Part shown: positions 1-10,413 of the stretch, one piece after another
Layout: each line of letters opens with the position of its first letter
How positions within the stretch are numbered: the stretch's first letter is position 1
Assembly: GCA_033032175.1 (NCBI GenBank)
Contig: CM065309.1
Coordinates: 14,074,001 to 14,138,000, forward strand
Source of the DNA: Saturnia japonica
Lineage: Eukaryota > Arthropoda > Insecta > Lepidoptera > Saturniidae
Reading direction: 5' to 3'
DNA: 64,000 nucleotides
Position numbers and translations under genes: made by a program
Notes under the pieces: generated by a model
Seen by the model: the letters and a program-made list of their open reading frames with translations, nothing else
Databases searched by the model: none
Told to the model about the DNA's origin: nothing

Positions 1-1022
1 TGGGGTTTTTTTCTAAACTTCTCAAACACTTTATTATGAAATCTTGTAAGTTTTCATGAATAATTTTCTGTGTACACACTGATCATGGCCATACCATTAA
101 GGCAATATTCTCTCAAAGAGATGCACCAGGTTTTTAATCTTCTGAGGCTGTTAAACAATCACCATATCATACACATTGTACACCCATCACCCCGCTTAAC
201 TATAGCAGCATGGACAGAATACTTGAAATGGAATATGTAAATTTATTCTAGTTTCAACTTGTGTGAGACTTGCCTCAAGCAAGTCAAGTGAGTAGACTCA
301 GGAGCTCATTTTTTTAATCTCTAAGGGAGGGGCGACTGCTCTCTTGGTGATACCCTTGCTCACAGGTTATAAACTCTTATCATATATTAATAATTGTGCA
401 TGAAATTCCCATCTGAATGTAACTAAAATTACAATTCTCATATTTGAAACAAGTGATAATAAAATAATGGACTTATCATAATAGTTATATACATATATAT
501 ATATATACAACAAGTGTGCCCCTGTAAGGTGGCCTGCTTGATGGTGAGTGGTTTACTCTTTTGGACTATGGACACTAACATCAAAGGTGTCACTAGTGAA
601 TTCAAGCTCTGGAGGTTTCCTACTCACCACAGAAACAACAACAGGTCATTTTGGCTGCAATCTTTTCTGGTATTTTCATCAGAATCAGACACCCTAAGTA
701 GGGATAAATTTCCAAAGAAATTTGAATAGTAAATATTTAGAGCAAACAAATGATATTGTATTTTTTGGTTGCTTAAAATTTCACAAGCATGCTACTAAAA
801 AAGTAAATGATGACAAATGTGTGGAACAGGAAGCTAGGCCAATTTAAGCAGATTAAATAGAAAAAGAGGTGACTGTAGAAAACGAAACACATGGAAAGGA
901 TGAGAATACATGAAGATTATGATTAATTAGAAAAAAGTAAGAGAATTTTGTAAGGATCGAAAAAGTGGTGTTTCATACATTTGCCTACCCTATTAGGGCA
1001 CAGCGTACCGTTAGATACTCAC
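1..1022. other. Probable MEAF6 intron 2 sequence
   Basis: This lies downstream (in minus-strand sense) of the last visible MEAF6 donor. I found no exon with recognisable MEAF6 C-terminal sequence. The only structured parts are a short AT dinucleotide run near 493-507 and the interspersed repeat copy at 497-725. Confidence 0.4.
497..725 (+). repeat. Interspersed repeat, family A
   Basis: A diverged copy of a dispersed repeat that recurs at 28318-28590 (same orientation), 32930-33003 (reverse, partial) and 55666-55975 (reverse). Shared landmarks in order are a 'ggcctgyytgatggt' segment, a central 'ccacagaaacaacaacaggt'-like stretch, and the end 'ccctaagtagrrataaat'. A 71-residue reading frame across it is incidental. 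The family type is not recognised. Confidence 0.6.
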
Positions 1023-1439
1023 AGCTATAGATGTGATACTGGACTTCGAGAATAGTCTTTCTGCTTCTTTGAACTTTCTGTTTCGTTTATCAGCCTTCGA
1101 ATTAGTACTTTTATTTGTAGTTAGGTATCTATCCCAACCTCTGATTATATTTCCATAAAGTTGAGTGTCTTCCAAATATGATCCTTCGAATGCATAAATT
1201 TGGCGCTCCAAGTTGGCTAATGTGTCCTGTAAAAGAAATTTGTAAAAATGTGTTGTTAATTTACAGTATTCTACATTTTTTTTAAATAAAGTGCTTACTG
1301 CCACTTCTGCTTTACGTTTAACTAATTCTGCCAATTCTGCTCTTGTGTCTGCTACTGAGGTTTGTTTAGATGCCATATTGCTTTTTTTCGATTGCACACT
1401 TAGCGTGTCGTTTGCGGGGCTTTGAGGTGATACAACCAT
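1023..1439 (-). CDS. MEAF6: MEAF6/Eaf6-like histone acetyltransferase complex subunit, 5' part
   Basis: Two coding exons are visible on the minus strand, 1439-1299 (47 codons) and 1226-1023 (68 codons). They are separated by a 72-bp intron with donor GTAAGC and an acceptor ending TTTTACAG, and the junction is phase 0. The protein contains the very conserved Eaf6 core: [11 protein letters not shown], then [30 protein letters not shown], and [16 protein letters not shown]. In the family this small coiled-coil protein is a subunit of NuA4/TIP60 and of the MOZ/MORF-HBO1 MYST acetyltransferase complexes in the nucleus. After the alanine encoded at 1023 a good donor (GTGAGT at 1022) opens a further intron, so the variable C-terminal exons lie beyond the left edge or were not recognised. 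The start at 1439 is the first in-frame ATG after the upstream stops I can see; an alternative ATG lies at 1376, closer to the conserved core. The identification is firm; the start is uncertain. Confidence 0.92.
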
Positions 1440-2117
1440 GACGCTGTATATGTTATTACGAACAATAACAAGATACTCAAATATCCATAATACAAAAATA
1501 TGAATTTCTAATAAGTGAAAAAAGAAATCGTAAACAAATCGACAAATTATTATTTCAGACTCATTTAGAGACAAGTCAGTTATCTGACAAGTGACGTATG
1601 ACACTAGTGCTGCCGGGACATTTAGTCTAAAGTTACGTTTCACATCGTGAAAAGTTACATTCTCCTGCAAAAGATGATTTTTTTTTGTTTTTCTATTTTG
1701 ATTTTTTATCAATATTTTATTTTTAGTATGCCATATTCGCCATTTTTAAATTTGATAAATTGTATGGATTGTGATTATATAAACAGATTTTTTTAGGAAA
1801 TTACCTAAAATAAATATAGAAAATGTTTTGTTACGTACTGACGTATGTTAACTAGGGTGTAGGTAGGGGATAAAACGATTGTAAAGAATCAATACTAACT
1901 TACTCGTATGGACAGTTACTCGCATTTTTTTTTATAGATTTAATTACTGGTAAAACCAAAAACACATTCATTAGTTTTATGTTTCAATTCGCAATTTAAG
2001 AAGAAAAGTCTGTATTTCCCAAATAAAATAACTTGAACTTTCCCGATAAACAGTTTCAAGAAGCCATGATTGTCGAGCCTTCTTCTTCGGATCCACTGAT
2101 GAAGCAGTAGAGATACT
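1440..2117. promoter_or_regulatory. MEAF6 upstream region
   Basis: This is the 5' flank of MEAF6 on the minus strand. The reading frame continues open upstream of the chosen ATG, but the sequence there is low-complexity and not conserved-looking. No clear TATA box was found. The region between MEAF6 and Pex2 probably holds the promoters of both divergently oriented genes. This is inferred from position only. Confidence 0.3.
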
Positions 2118-2643
2118 TTTGACGTGACAACGTCTTATAATTCGATGGAGCCGGCTGCATGCACGAAAATACATGACTCATGCAGCGTTACCTCGCTCTG
2201 AGGCGTTCCATTTAAGGCGTGAAATGCAAGCGAGAGCGCGAAACGAGCGACAAAGAGGTACAATCGGCCTCCGCATTCGGCAGCGTTCGACATCTTTCTC
2301 TCTCTTACTTGAATGAGCGATGCGTCCGCGTGGACAGCTACTATACAATAATACATTTACATGTTTTCGTCAAGTATGAAGTGCAGTGAAAAGTGAATGT
2401 GGTGTCAATTGTTTATAGAAACGATAATTGCGGCGATAAAGGTAATGCTTTCGATATTAAATGTATGTTCAGTGATATATTGTCGAATATTCGTGCTTTA
2501 ATCATTAAAATAAATAGCATCGGTCCGCTAGTGCAGCGATTGTAGGTTATGCTATAATTGACAAAACTATAAATAAAATTAAAATTTATTTTGAAAAATG
2601 ACCATTCCATCAGTATTTTCTTCTGACGTTGTCACGTTCAACT
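2118..2643. mobile_element. Putative MITE-like element (or promoter/first exon of Pex2)
   Basis: The block is bounded by imperfect inverted repeats: 'ttgacgtgacaacgtc' near 2119-2134 and its complement near 2625-2642. Inside, 2150-2350 is clearly richer in G+C than the surroundings (runs such as gagagcgcgaaacgagcg), followed by AT-rich DNA. No coding capacity is recognised. An alternative reading is a CpG-containing promoter and non-coding first exon of Pex2, with a possible donor 'aaag|gtaatg' near 2440. The two readings are not exclusive. Confidence 0.35.
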
Positions 2644-3164
2644 ATCGTCAGTAAACCGACTTTACAGACAACCGATTTTTTTTCTAAAACCTTTTAATTT
2701 TTTATGACCCGTCCACATACATTTTAAAACGTGGATCTAGTAAGGGTCCCAGAGCTTCGTACATGTTAAATTGTATACTCTATGAGGTCACCAAATATTT
2801 TTTTTACACTCTGTCAACAGTGCGGTTTGCTGAAAGACAATGAAATTAAATTCATTTAATTGGGGAAGAAACTATATTTTCTGTGTTGTGATTGTAAGTA
2901 AATTTATCATGGGTATGAATATTGGCATAATTTTCGGCAAAAAAATCGATTGATTTTAAGCGAAAGACTATTTTCTTCAACCACCTATTCTTTGTTGTCT
3001 TTTAGTTGTACTATGCTTACTGTTGTGTTTATATAATGTAAATCAAACTACACCGTGTGATCTCTTAGATACTACTGATTTATTTTCAAGTACCTACATC
3101 ATAACAAGTAATCACAGACTATATCATATACAACACTTACCATCAGAGACAGTGCTATAACTTC
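2644..3164. other. Non-coding, nothing recognised
   Basis: AT-rich sequence between the MITE-like block and the inverted-repeat transposon. No reading frame, RNA gene or repeat that I recognise. Confidence 0.4.
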
Positions 3165-3478
3165 TCTGACAAATTAAAGTACACTGAAAAAGCTAGGCAA
3201 ATTTAAAAAAATATCAGTTTAGCAACCCCAAATAATGTATGACATACCTGGAATAACCTAATTTGATACTTTATAATATAAAATAATTTGTTTTTGTTGA
3301 AAAACAGTATTATTTGTACACTACTGCTTGACTGCATGTGGACAGGTCAAAAAATGGGAATAAGTCTACGAAATAAATCAATACTGCGGTAGTAGCAGCT
3401 ACTAACCTACCTAGGTAACCTCTTATCAAAAGAAACTTACCACTAAGTTTTTGATAATTACGATTGCTATAAGTTCAA

Positions 3479-3530
3479 GTTCCCAGAAGGATTCGGGGGA
3501 GGCCTTTGCCCAGCAGTGGTTTAGGTTAAG
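3479..3530 (+). repeat. SINE 3' tail fragment
   Basis: The phrase 'ggaggcctttgcccagcagtgg' (split here at 3499-3520) is the typical 3' tail of a common lepidopteran tRNA-headed SINE. Only the tail is present, so it is a 5'-truncated insertion inside the inverted-repeat transposon. Confidence 0.55.
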
Positions 3531-3767
3531 CTAAGTTAAAAATATTAATATTAAAATGGCTAGCGCTAATCGTGTAAAATCTAATTTGTATTCAGACAAA
3601 GTAAAATGAAGTTTCGAGATGTGAAATCACTACCTATATTGATCCAAATCAAAGAAATACGTGACAATTGGAAATATTAGTTTACTACGTCTGAATAAAA
3701 ATAAGACTAGGTATTATGTAGCAATCTGATTAAAACGAAAACAACAAAATTCTATAATAATTTTGGT

Positions 3768-5069
3768 TTATTCACTTTCATAATCAAAATCTGAATCTAA
3801 AACTTCCATGTGAAAAGATTCATTAGAATCACCGGAATCACTGTTTCCTACATTAATAATAAAACTTTCTAAGTTATTTTCTGTAATTCTCTCCCTTTCT
3901 TTATATTTATTTTCAACATGTATGACATGATCAGTCATTTTCTTCCACTCCTCTGGAGTTATGGTTTCAAGCGATTCTTTTATAACCCCCTCTAACTCCA
4001 CTGCGGCCAGGGCAATACTTTTTGTCCAGGCGGTTTTTATAATATCATATGTGGATAGATCGCGATACCGGGGTTGGTGGCTAGGTGAGACTTTTTTTGT
4101 GACGACCGTCACTAAAAAAATTATCACGGTTCTAGAGCGGACGACACAGTGTGTTATTTTATTGATTTATATAGAAATCCAAGAAATAAAGGACAAAACC
4201 ATACAGTTGTGTGTGTACGAGAGTGTGGCAGTATAGCGGTGCACCGCAAGCAGAAGTCGCTGCGATCAAGGTTAGTGGTTTGCTTCATATGGTTTTATGA
4301 AAACACCTGGATTGGGGAAACCAAGCCATCCTGGTTTGATTTAGTTTTTCTAGGAGATTCGCGATAACACTTTTACTTGCCACTTTACGTTTAGCCAAAC
4401 TCCATACCAGCTCAATGGAGTTTAGATCGCAGTGGTAGGGGGGAAGTCGTAATACCTCATGCCCATTCTGCTTCAGAAGTTCATCTACTTCATATAATGG
4501 CTCTGGTGTGTTTCGTTTTACAAAAAATAGGAGCTCTACTTTTGTGTGATATTCTTTAAATAGAATATAATTCAAAGTAAGCCTTTCTCTTATGTCTTTT
4601 TTGCAATTTTGTGATGTAGGAGCTTTATTTACAATGATTGAATGGTAACTGGCGTTATCGATAACTATTACACTCGCCTCATTTAAATTGGGTAAAAGCT
4701 TTTCTCTTAGCCATTTATTAAAGTTTACAGCATTCATGTCGTGGTGGTAGTCCGCCATTTTGGATTTAGTACTAAAGACTAACAATGAGCTTGGCACAGG
4801 GCCTTTCTCTGGTTCAGCATATACAATTATGCACTTTTTCTCTGTCGAAACATTTTCAATTGCACCACTTGTAGATGGAACTTGCCAAGATTTCTTGGGC
4901 TTGTAGTTTTTATGAAAATAGGTCTCAAATAAATTATAGACTTTCCTTCTCTACGTTTCAAAGCCATGGTTCTTAAAAACCGATGTCTCCAGGCTGATAT
5001 GTCATAACGTTCAATTAACAGCGAACGCTCATTCTTATTTTTCTTAAATTCATAGCCATTGGACAACAA
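3768..5069 (-). pseudogene. Decayed IS630/Tc1/mariner-like (DDE_3) transposase
   Basis: Three minus-strand pieces in order represent one transposase. 5069-4827 is the N-terminal part, ending in a SIIYL motif. 4797-4285 is the DDE core, with VIVIDNASYHS and LRLPPYHCDLNSIELVW. 4127-3768 is the C-terminal helix and acidic tail (EEWKKMTDHVIHVENKYKE, then DSDFDYESE). Between the second catalytic Asp and the Glu there are 81 residues, far more than the 34 of Tc1. This matches, as I recall, the DD82E (Sailor) branch. Lesions: a small deletion near 4940 removes the expected first catalytic Asp after SIIYL and shifts frame, and unrelated sequence of roughly 150-200 bp interrupts the gene between about 4130 and 4330. 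It is not functional. Confidence 0.75.
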
Positions 5070-5356
5070 TGAGTGGCGAAGGGTTTCTTTTGATAAGAGG
5101 TTACCTAGGTAGGTTAGTAGCTGCTACTACCGCAGTATTAATTTATTTCGTAGACTTATTCCCATTTTTGGACCTGTCCACATGCAGTCAAGCAGTAGTG
5201 TACAAATAATACTGTTTTTCAACAAAAACAAATTATTTTATGTTATAAAGTATCAAATTAGGTTATTCCAGGTATGTCATACATTATTTGGGGTTGCTAA
5301 ACTGATATTTTTTAAATTTGCCACGCTTTTTCAGTCTCTACTTTCATTTACCAGAC

Positions 5357-5811
5357 TTTAGTACATAAATTTTAACGTAAATTCGTAAATATATTTACAA
5401 TGCAAGTGACATTTTTGAGGTTAGAATATTTTGTAAGAATTTTCTCGAAAACGGCAACTTCTTTACCTTGCAATAAGAGCTTTGGTTACATAAATGAATA
5501 AGAGTGATATCGTTAAAATCAGGGATTTAATCGCTATCGATTTCAACCCTCTTCAACCCACAAATTCGTGTCATTCATACATACATAAACCATGCTTATT
5601 TCCTAATGGGGTAGGCAGAGACCACGTCCTTCCACCTGCTACATACATTTTACATATCTATCTATACATCATACATCTTTCGCTGTTTCAAACGAGTCTA
5701 AATCCAACCCAATTTTTATGTCATCTTATTATATATAATATATTGCGTAGATAAAGAATACTAGTATAGTTCTATTAATATGCAAAACATTTGTTATTCT
5801 TATTTTTATAG
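5357..5811. other. Pex2 upstream sequence or intron
   Basis: Non-coding. It contains a fragment of a common lepidopteran repeat near 5575-5650 (phrase 'ctaatggggtaggcagaga') and ends with a good polypyrimidine tract and acceptor (tatttttatag) at 5811 that opens the first coding exon of Pex2. Confidence 0.5.
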
Positions 5812-5849
5812 GTAAACTATAAATTGATTGAAAAGGTGACTGCATAAAA

Positions 5850-8800
5850 ATGTCTGTCAACTATATACCTCGTGTTACACAGGTGATTTATATTATTGCT
5901 GTTTTAAATAGGGTTTATTATTTGAATATTGTTTTATAAAAGTTATTTCTGTTATTTCAGCTAGATGCTGTAAATTTAGACTTTCAAGTTGAGGAACTAC
6001 TTAAGCAGTTAGTCTTCGAAGGCACTAAATATTTAGAGGTATGTATTAATGAAATAAAAGATCAATAAATGTACCTACATAATTTTCTTTAAAACTTAGC
6101 ATATACTTTGTTTTTATTTTTAGCCAGGATACCTCCAGCCAGTGTTACCTGAATTAGACCTTTTAATAAAAACATGGATTTTTAAATATTCAATATTTGA
6201 TAAAAAAAGTACATTTGGCCATGAAATGTTATCATTGAAGTATAAAAAAGACAATTTTATAAAGAGTAAATTGTACTGGTACTATGGATACACAGTTGGA
6301 TTGAAATATTTAAAAGAAAGAGCTATGTACAGTTTCACATCAAACAGGACTGTACAAAATTTTGTATATAAGTTAGAAACATTTCAACTCCTTGCAGATA
6401 TTATTAATTTCTTAAGATTTATTCAAAGTGGCAAATGTCCAATTTTTATAGACTACATACTTGGTTTGGAATTGATAGCAGATAAAATGACAAGAGAAGA
6501 CTTAAGTGATCTCTCATGGACTCGAGAACTCTTATGGCATAATTTCATTGTGAGTTAACATTGTTCTTAATTATTTCAATTTTATAATCATTTTATATTT
6601 AGCTGTATACAATACTTAATCACTGTTGCCAATAAAAATATACATATAGTCCGTAGCTAATTTTAGTTTGGATGTGAAACTCTGCATATAAGTGAAGTCT
6701 ACCTATAAATTGAATTTTTTTTACATAATTCTTACAACAAAATAAGCAAAACACCAAATCCATCAAAATAAATTCTTGCAGCAAGTGGTGAATTTGAAAA
6801 GAAACAGAATTGATTAAAATACAATTATGTAATTTTAATTAGCTCTTTGATATAAATAATTGTAAAATACTTTATTCTATTACTGATATTTAGTGTAATT
6901 TATATTCAATATGGTATTGGTATGGTCATGAGTGAAGATTATTAAATGTCCTTGGAAATTGTATTTATAATAGCATACTATCATGCATGTATCCCCAAAG
7001 GATTAGGCAGAGGTGTAATAATGTACACCCACAGTTTTGCGTGTATGTTTATAGGTCCAGTGAATTAAGAGCGAGCCTATTTCCATTATATGGGTAAAAA
7101 GCCAGACTCCGAGCTACTACTGAGAATTTCACAGTAAAACCCAATAACGCTTTGCTCGACCTGGGTATCAAACCCAGAGCTTCTAGCTTAGAATTCATGC
7201 TTACAACCACTAGGAACAGGAATGGGGAATAATTTTTAAATTTTGACAGGTTTTCTATACATTATCCTTAAAAACATCACAATTATTCCTAAAATAAATT
7301 TATTTCACGAATGAAAAATCAGCCATAAAAATTATAAATAAATTAAATTGCCAATATTATAGCATTTGTATCAGCATGAACAAAACGCTTGCAAATTCTT
7401 TCCTTTGCCATACTGTGAAACTGTAGAATGATCTCCCTGCCAGTGTATTCTCCTGCTCCTATGATATTGGTCCTTCAAATTTGGAATTTGGGGTGAAGAA
7501 GCATGATATGACAGTGATAACTATTGAGATAGTATGTCACTGATGTTTGCTGTTGTTTAATATTTTACTGTATTTATCATCTAATGCTGTAAATTTTATT
7601 TTGTCAAACTAGGATAAAAGATATAAATTTGCCTCATTTATATGTTTCATTTCATAGGGAACAATGCACAGATAAAACATTTTTGAAGCAGTCATGAGGA
7701 CTGCTGACAGAAGTGAAAACTTAAAAATAAACATTTTTCTTAAACTTCAAATGATAGAATTAATAATAATAATATAAGTAACTATTTTAAATATTAATAT
7801 TAGATTTTAGAAAATACAAATATAATTTGAAATAAGAAATACTAACTTAGTAAATATTATTGTGTAAAATAAGAAAATATTATTTTATAATCATTAACAC
7901 GTCACTTGACCATATGAATGACGACTTACACGAATTTACTCCCTATCCAAACCTTCCTATAGAAGTTTACACTTCAAAAATTTACACATTCTACTCAACG
8001 TCTTATTTCATGTAACTTTTATTTGGTAACATAATGATTACAGACTCACACAAGTTGGTGTCGAAATCCTTGGTCAGAGAGGTGTTCTGCTAACTTCTTT
8101 ACCCTCTGGAAGTATCACTCTGATAGACTCTAGGATAATAGGTTGCCTTCTGCAAAGGCCCATGGTTACCTCAATTGAAGTATGACAATAACTAAAGATT
8201 TAAAATATTCTTTCAGGAATTAATAGGTACAGTTATATCTCTAATGAACATATTTGGTTTAAGAAGAAAATTCTCAAGTATATTGAAATATGTATGGTGG
8301 AGGAAACATGTGCGTTCTGTTGTTACACCAGGGTTTCCAATCATGACACTGAACACTGTTTGCGCTTGTTGCTCCAACAAACCTATCTTACCTCACACAA
8401 TGGGATGTGATCATATATTTTGTTATTATTGTTTGATGGTATGATTTTTATTAATATAACAATTTAATATGATAAATATGAAATTTAATATTATATTATA
8501 ATATGCTGATTTGCCTTATCCTGGTGACAAAGGAGAATTAAATCTTATGTTAGTTTATTTTTTATTTTTGGGAATTTTATGTCTAACGTGTATATAAATA
8601 AAATGATTAAGGTTTGTCATAGTGCGCGCATCGCGCAAAAACTACTGGATAAATTTTGATCACTTTTTTGTTTTACTCCTTAGATAGAATAAAAAAAAAA
8701 ACACGTTATCTTCATTTAAAAAAAGTTTTTAAAGTTGTAAGAAACTTCCACTTTTATATGCATTATACGTTCTTTCGTCGTACACGCGAGCGAAGCCACC

Positions 8801-9373
8801 ATTCGTTGAATAATTTCGATGGACTAACTAAACCTCCGCTATACAAATTGTATATAATTGTAAAATATAATATATTCTTCTATTAGCTAATCCGTGTGAA
8901 TATTTCGCACATTATAAAATTTAAAATATTTAAGAGCTAGTGCTATGTTATTTAAACGATATATATTTAATAGATGACGCCTCCTACATGTTAATTCAAT
9001 AAATACTTTTTTATTTACATCTACTTTTCGTCAATAGCGAGGAACATAAGCTTTAAAATTGTACTTGAATCAAACATTTTGATTAAGAATTACGGGAGAG
9101 CGGTATAACGTTGCCACTATTTTTGTTTCCAAGAAATAATATGTAGATATATTTAAACTCGTAGAAAGTTAATAAATAACAATGATAAACTTTTATACAA
9201 CGTTTATATTTAAAAAATCTTAAGTAACTTTTGTTATAAATTGATTATACTGTTATTAATATTTTAATAATCAACATTTTTAATTTCAGGCCAATAAAAC
9301 GGCAGACCCGAATTATGCCTGCCCAAAATGCTACTATAATGGACAACAATTAAAGAAATTTGTAATGTTATGA
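5850..9373 (+). CDS. Pex2: Peroxin-2, RING-type E3 ubiquitin ligase
   Basis: Five exons: 5850-5882, 5961-6038, 6124-6549, 8217-8438 and 9290-9373. All introns are GT-AG and all junctions are phase 0, giving 280 residues (human PEX2 is 305). The N-terminal half matches the Pex2/Pex12 membrane domain: RVTQLDAVNLD, an INFLRFIQSGK segment, and RELLWHNF just before the third intron. The C-terminal half has the C3HC4 RING finger, CACC then HTMGCDHIFCYYC, completed by CPKC in the last exon. PEX2 sits in the peroxisomal membrane with PEX10 and PEX12 and ubiquitinates the import receptor PEX5 for recycling. A non-coding stretch 5812-5849 after a good acceptor implies an upstream untranslated exon. The poly(A) signal AATAAA is at 9478-9483. 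Repeats occupy intron 3 (6985-7215, 7385-7510). Nothing in the coding sequence looks damaged. Confidence 0.95.
6985..7215 (+). repeat. tRNA-like SINE copy, family D (in Pex2 intron 3)
   Basis: Landmarks are 'ccaaaggattaggcagaggtg', 'gtacacccacagttttgcg', 'ccattatatggg', and at the end (read on the minus strand) a B-box-like 'gggtttgatacccagg'. A second copy in opposite orientation lies at 45825-45985. The B box and overall layout suggest a Pol III-derived SINE oriented on the minus strand here. Confidence 0.55.
7385..7510 (+). repeat. LINE ORF2 C-terminal fragment, family F (in Pex2 intron 3)
   Basis: Read on the plus strand, with one stop, this encodes FLCHTVKL then NDLPASVFSCSYDIG. It is the same C-terminal LINE motif (LCRTVKLWKHLPA) seen at 31985-32235 and, on the minus strand, at 19190-19510. 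It is a short 5'-truncated relic of a non-LTR retrotransposon. Confidence 0.5.
8585..8830. repeat. Possible Helitron-like/CTAGT-type repeat fragment (Pex2 intron 4)
   Basis: It contains 'cgtacacgcgagcgaagcca' near 8779-8799, the same phrase found near the 3' ends of the longer repeats at 20371-20872 and 50733-51576. The rest is diverged and no boundary is clear. Confidence 0.3.
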
Positions 9374-9477
9374 TAAAATTTAGCGTATATACTGTATATA
9401 TGGAACATATATGGGAACAGGGAAGGTTAAGTGCTGTGATAGATTTAGTGTATAATATTTGTTATATTGTAAGTTAT

Positions 9478-9483
9478 AATAAA
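9478..9483 (+). terminator. Pex2 poly(A) signal
   Basis: Canonical AATAAA 105 bp after the Pex2 stop codon. The errantivirus insertion point is 17 bp further on, about where cleavage would be expected, so the native downstream GU-rich element has been displaced by the LTR. Confidence 0.6.
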
Positions 9484-9500
9484 ATAATATATTTATATCT

Positions 9501-9807
9501 AGTTATGCAGTCTGTACCCTCTCTTATTACGTCTTGTTAATTGGTACATACGTTAGAAATGCTGATGTTACGTTTTTAACCCATATTATGTCTGCAAACT
9601 ACTGATAGACACCTGGTGTTTTGACTGAATGTATTGCGACATATTTCTCATTATTTCATAGTAAACAGCCCCACTTTGTGTTTATAGAATAAGAGTTTAT
9701 AAAAGAGACATTTGTAACAAATAAAAGCATTCTTAATAAAGCTTCTTGAGAATCAGTCTTGTCTTAGACTTTTTAAAAACCCTCGGCAGTGCTCCCGAAA
9801 TTTAACT
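9501..9807 (+). repeat. 5' LTR
   Basis: 307 bp, matching 14934-15240 base for base as far as I can see. It contains TATAAAAG at 9698-9705, AATAAA at 9720-9725 and 9735-9740, and an initiator-like TCAGT at 9754-9758. Ends are AGTTAT and TTTAACT, the short inverted ends typical of errantiviruses rather than TG...CA. Confidence 0.95.
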
Positions 9808-9824
9808 GGCGCAGTCGGTAGGAT
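9807..9824 (+). other. Primer binding site, tRNA-Ser type
   Basis: The last T of the LTR plus GGCGCAGTCGGTAGGAT is complementary to the 3' end (with CCA) of insect tRNA-Ser. This is the primer used by the 17.6/297/ZAM branch of errantiviruses. One base overlaps the LTR, as in other members. Confidence 0.85.
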
Positions 9825-9980
9825 ACTCAATCAACAATAGAAGTCTGTGTTCGAGTCTTACAAATCGGTCTCATGTGCAGATTTTGAGTATCTACGAACC
9901 AATAAATAAGTTAACGTCGGGTTCCACATCTATTTCCGAGAGATCCTGTCCTAAAAGCGAAAGCAGCTATACGGCAAGAC

Positions 9981-9997
9981 ATGGGAACGAGCAGACT
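9981..9997 (+). CDS. Predicted env leader exon (start codon)
   Basis: A short ATG-initiated segment of 17 nt directly before a strong donor (GTAAGT at 9998-10003). Joined to the acceptor at 13245 it would supply the env start codon in the right phase. The support is splice-site quality and phase only; no transcript evidence is available. Confidence 0.55.
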
Positions 9998-10071
9998 GTA
10001 AGTGACCATTTTTACAATCCTTGTCTCGTCCTTGTTATTTTCTGTGGTTGTATTTTTCGTTGGACATTGTT

Positions 10072-10187
10072 ATAATTTTCAAACAAAAATCGTTGAAAAT
10101 TATTTAACAAATTTTTATAATTTTCAAACAAACATCGTTGAAAATTATTTTTCATAATTTTCGAATAAAAATCGTCGAAAGTTATTT
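10072..10187 (+). repeat. Three palindromic repeats in the errantivirus leader
   Basis: Three 34-bp copies at 10072-10105, 10117-10150 and 10154-10187. Each starts ATAATTTTC and ends GAAARTTATTT, so each can fold on itself. They are followed (10236-10385) by a run of short near-repeats of the type gaattttaattttga. The leader of Drosophila gypsy carries an insulator made of repeated binding sites; whether these repeats have such a role is unknown, and no Su(Hw)-type core was seen. Confidence 0.7.
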
Positions 10188-10413
10188 GACTTCATAGATT
10201 ATAAGATATTGAGAAATATTAATAATAAATATTAATTTTGAGAATTTTAATTTGATAATTTTAATTTCGATAATTTTAATTTTGAGAATTTTGATTTTGA
10301 TAATTTTGTTATAAGATTTATTTTGTGAATTTTATTTTGAAAATATTATTTTGTGAATTTTAATTTTGTGAATTTTACTTTGTGTGTGTTTAATTAAATA
10401 AATACAATTCAAA

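Larger units (their letters stand above)
3165..5356 (-). mobile_element. DDE transposon with long (~270 bp) terminal inverted repeats
   Basis: The left arm (about 3165-3436) and right arm (about 5083-5356) are inverted copies of each other. Landmarks present on both arms are 'ggtagtagcagctactaacc', 'ctgcatgtggacaggtc', 'gtatgtcatacattattt' and an outer 'actgaaaaagc'. Between them on the minus strand is a broken transposase. An exact target duplication could not be settled because the outermost 15-20 bp diverge. The element lies in the region just upstream of the Pex2 start codon, perhaps in its first intron. Confidence 0.8.

Noticed and set aside
514..729. 71-codon frame at the left end
   Set aside because: It lies entirely in a family A repeat copy and is not conserved between copies.
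9875..10075. 66-codon reading frame in the errantivirus leader
   Set aside because: It starts with GTG and overlaps the predicted env splice donor. The useful ATG at 9981 is in a different frame.
10072..10187. CRISPR-like spacing of three repeats
   Set aside because: The spacers are 11 and 3 bp and the setting is an insect retroelement leader. This is not a CRISPR array.
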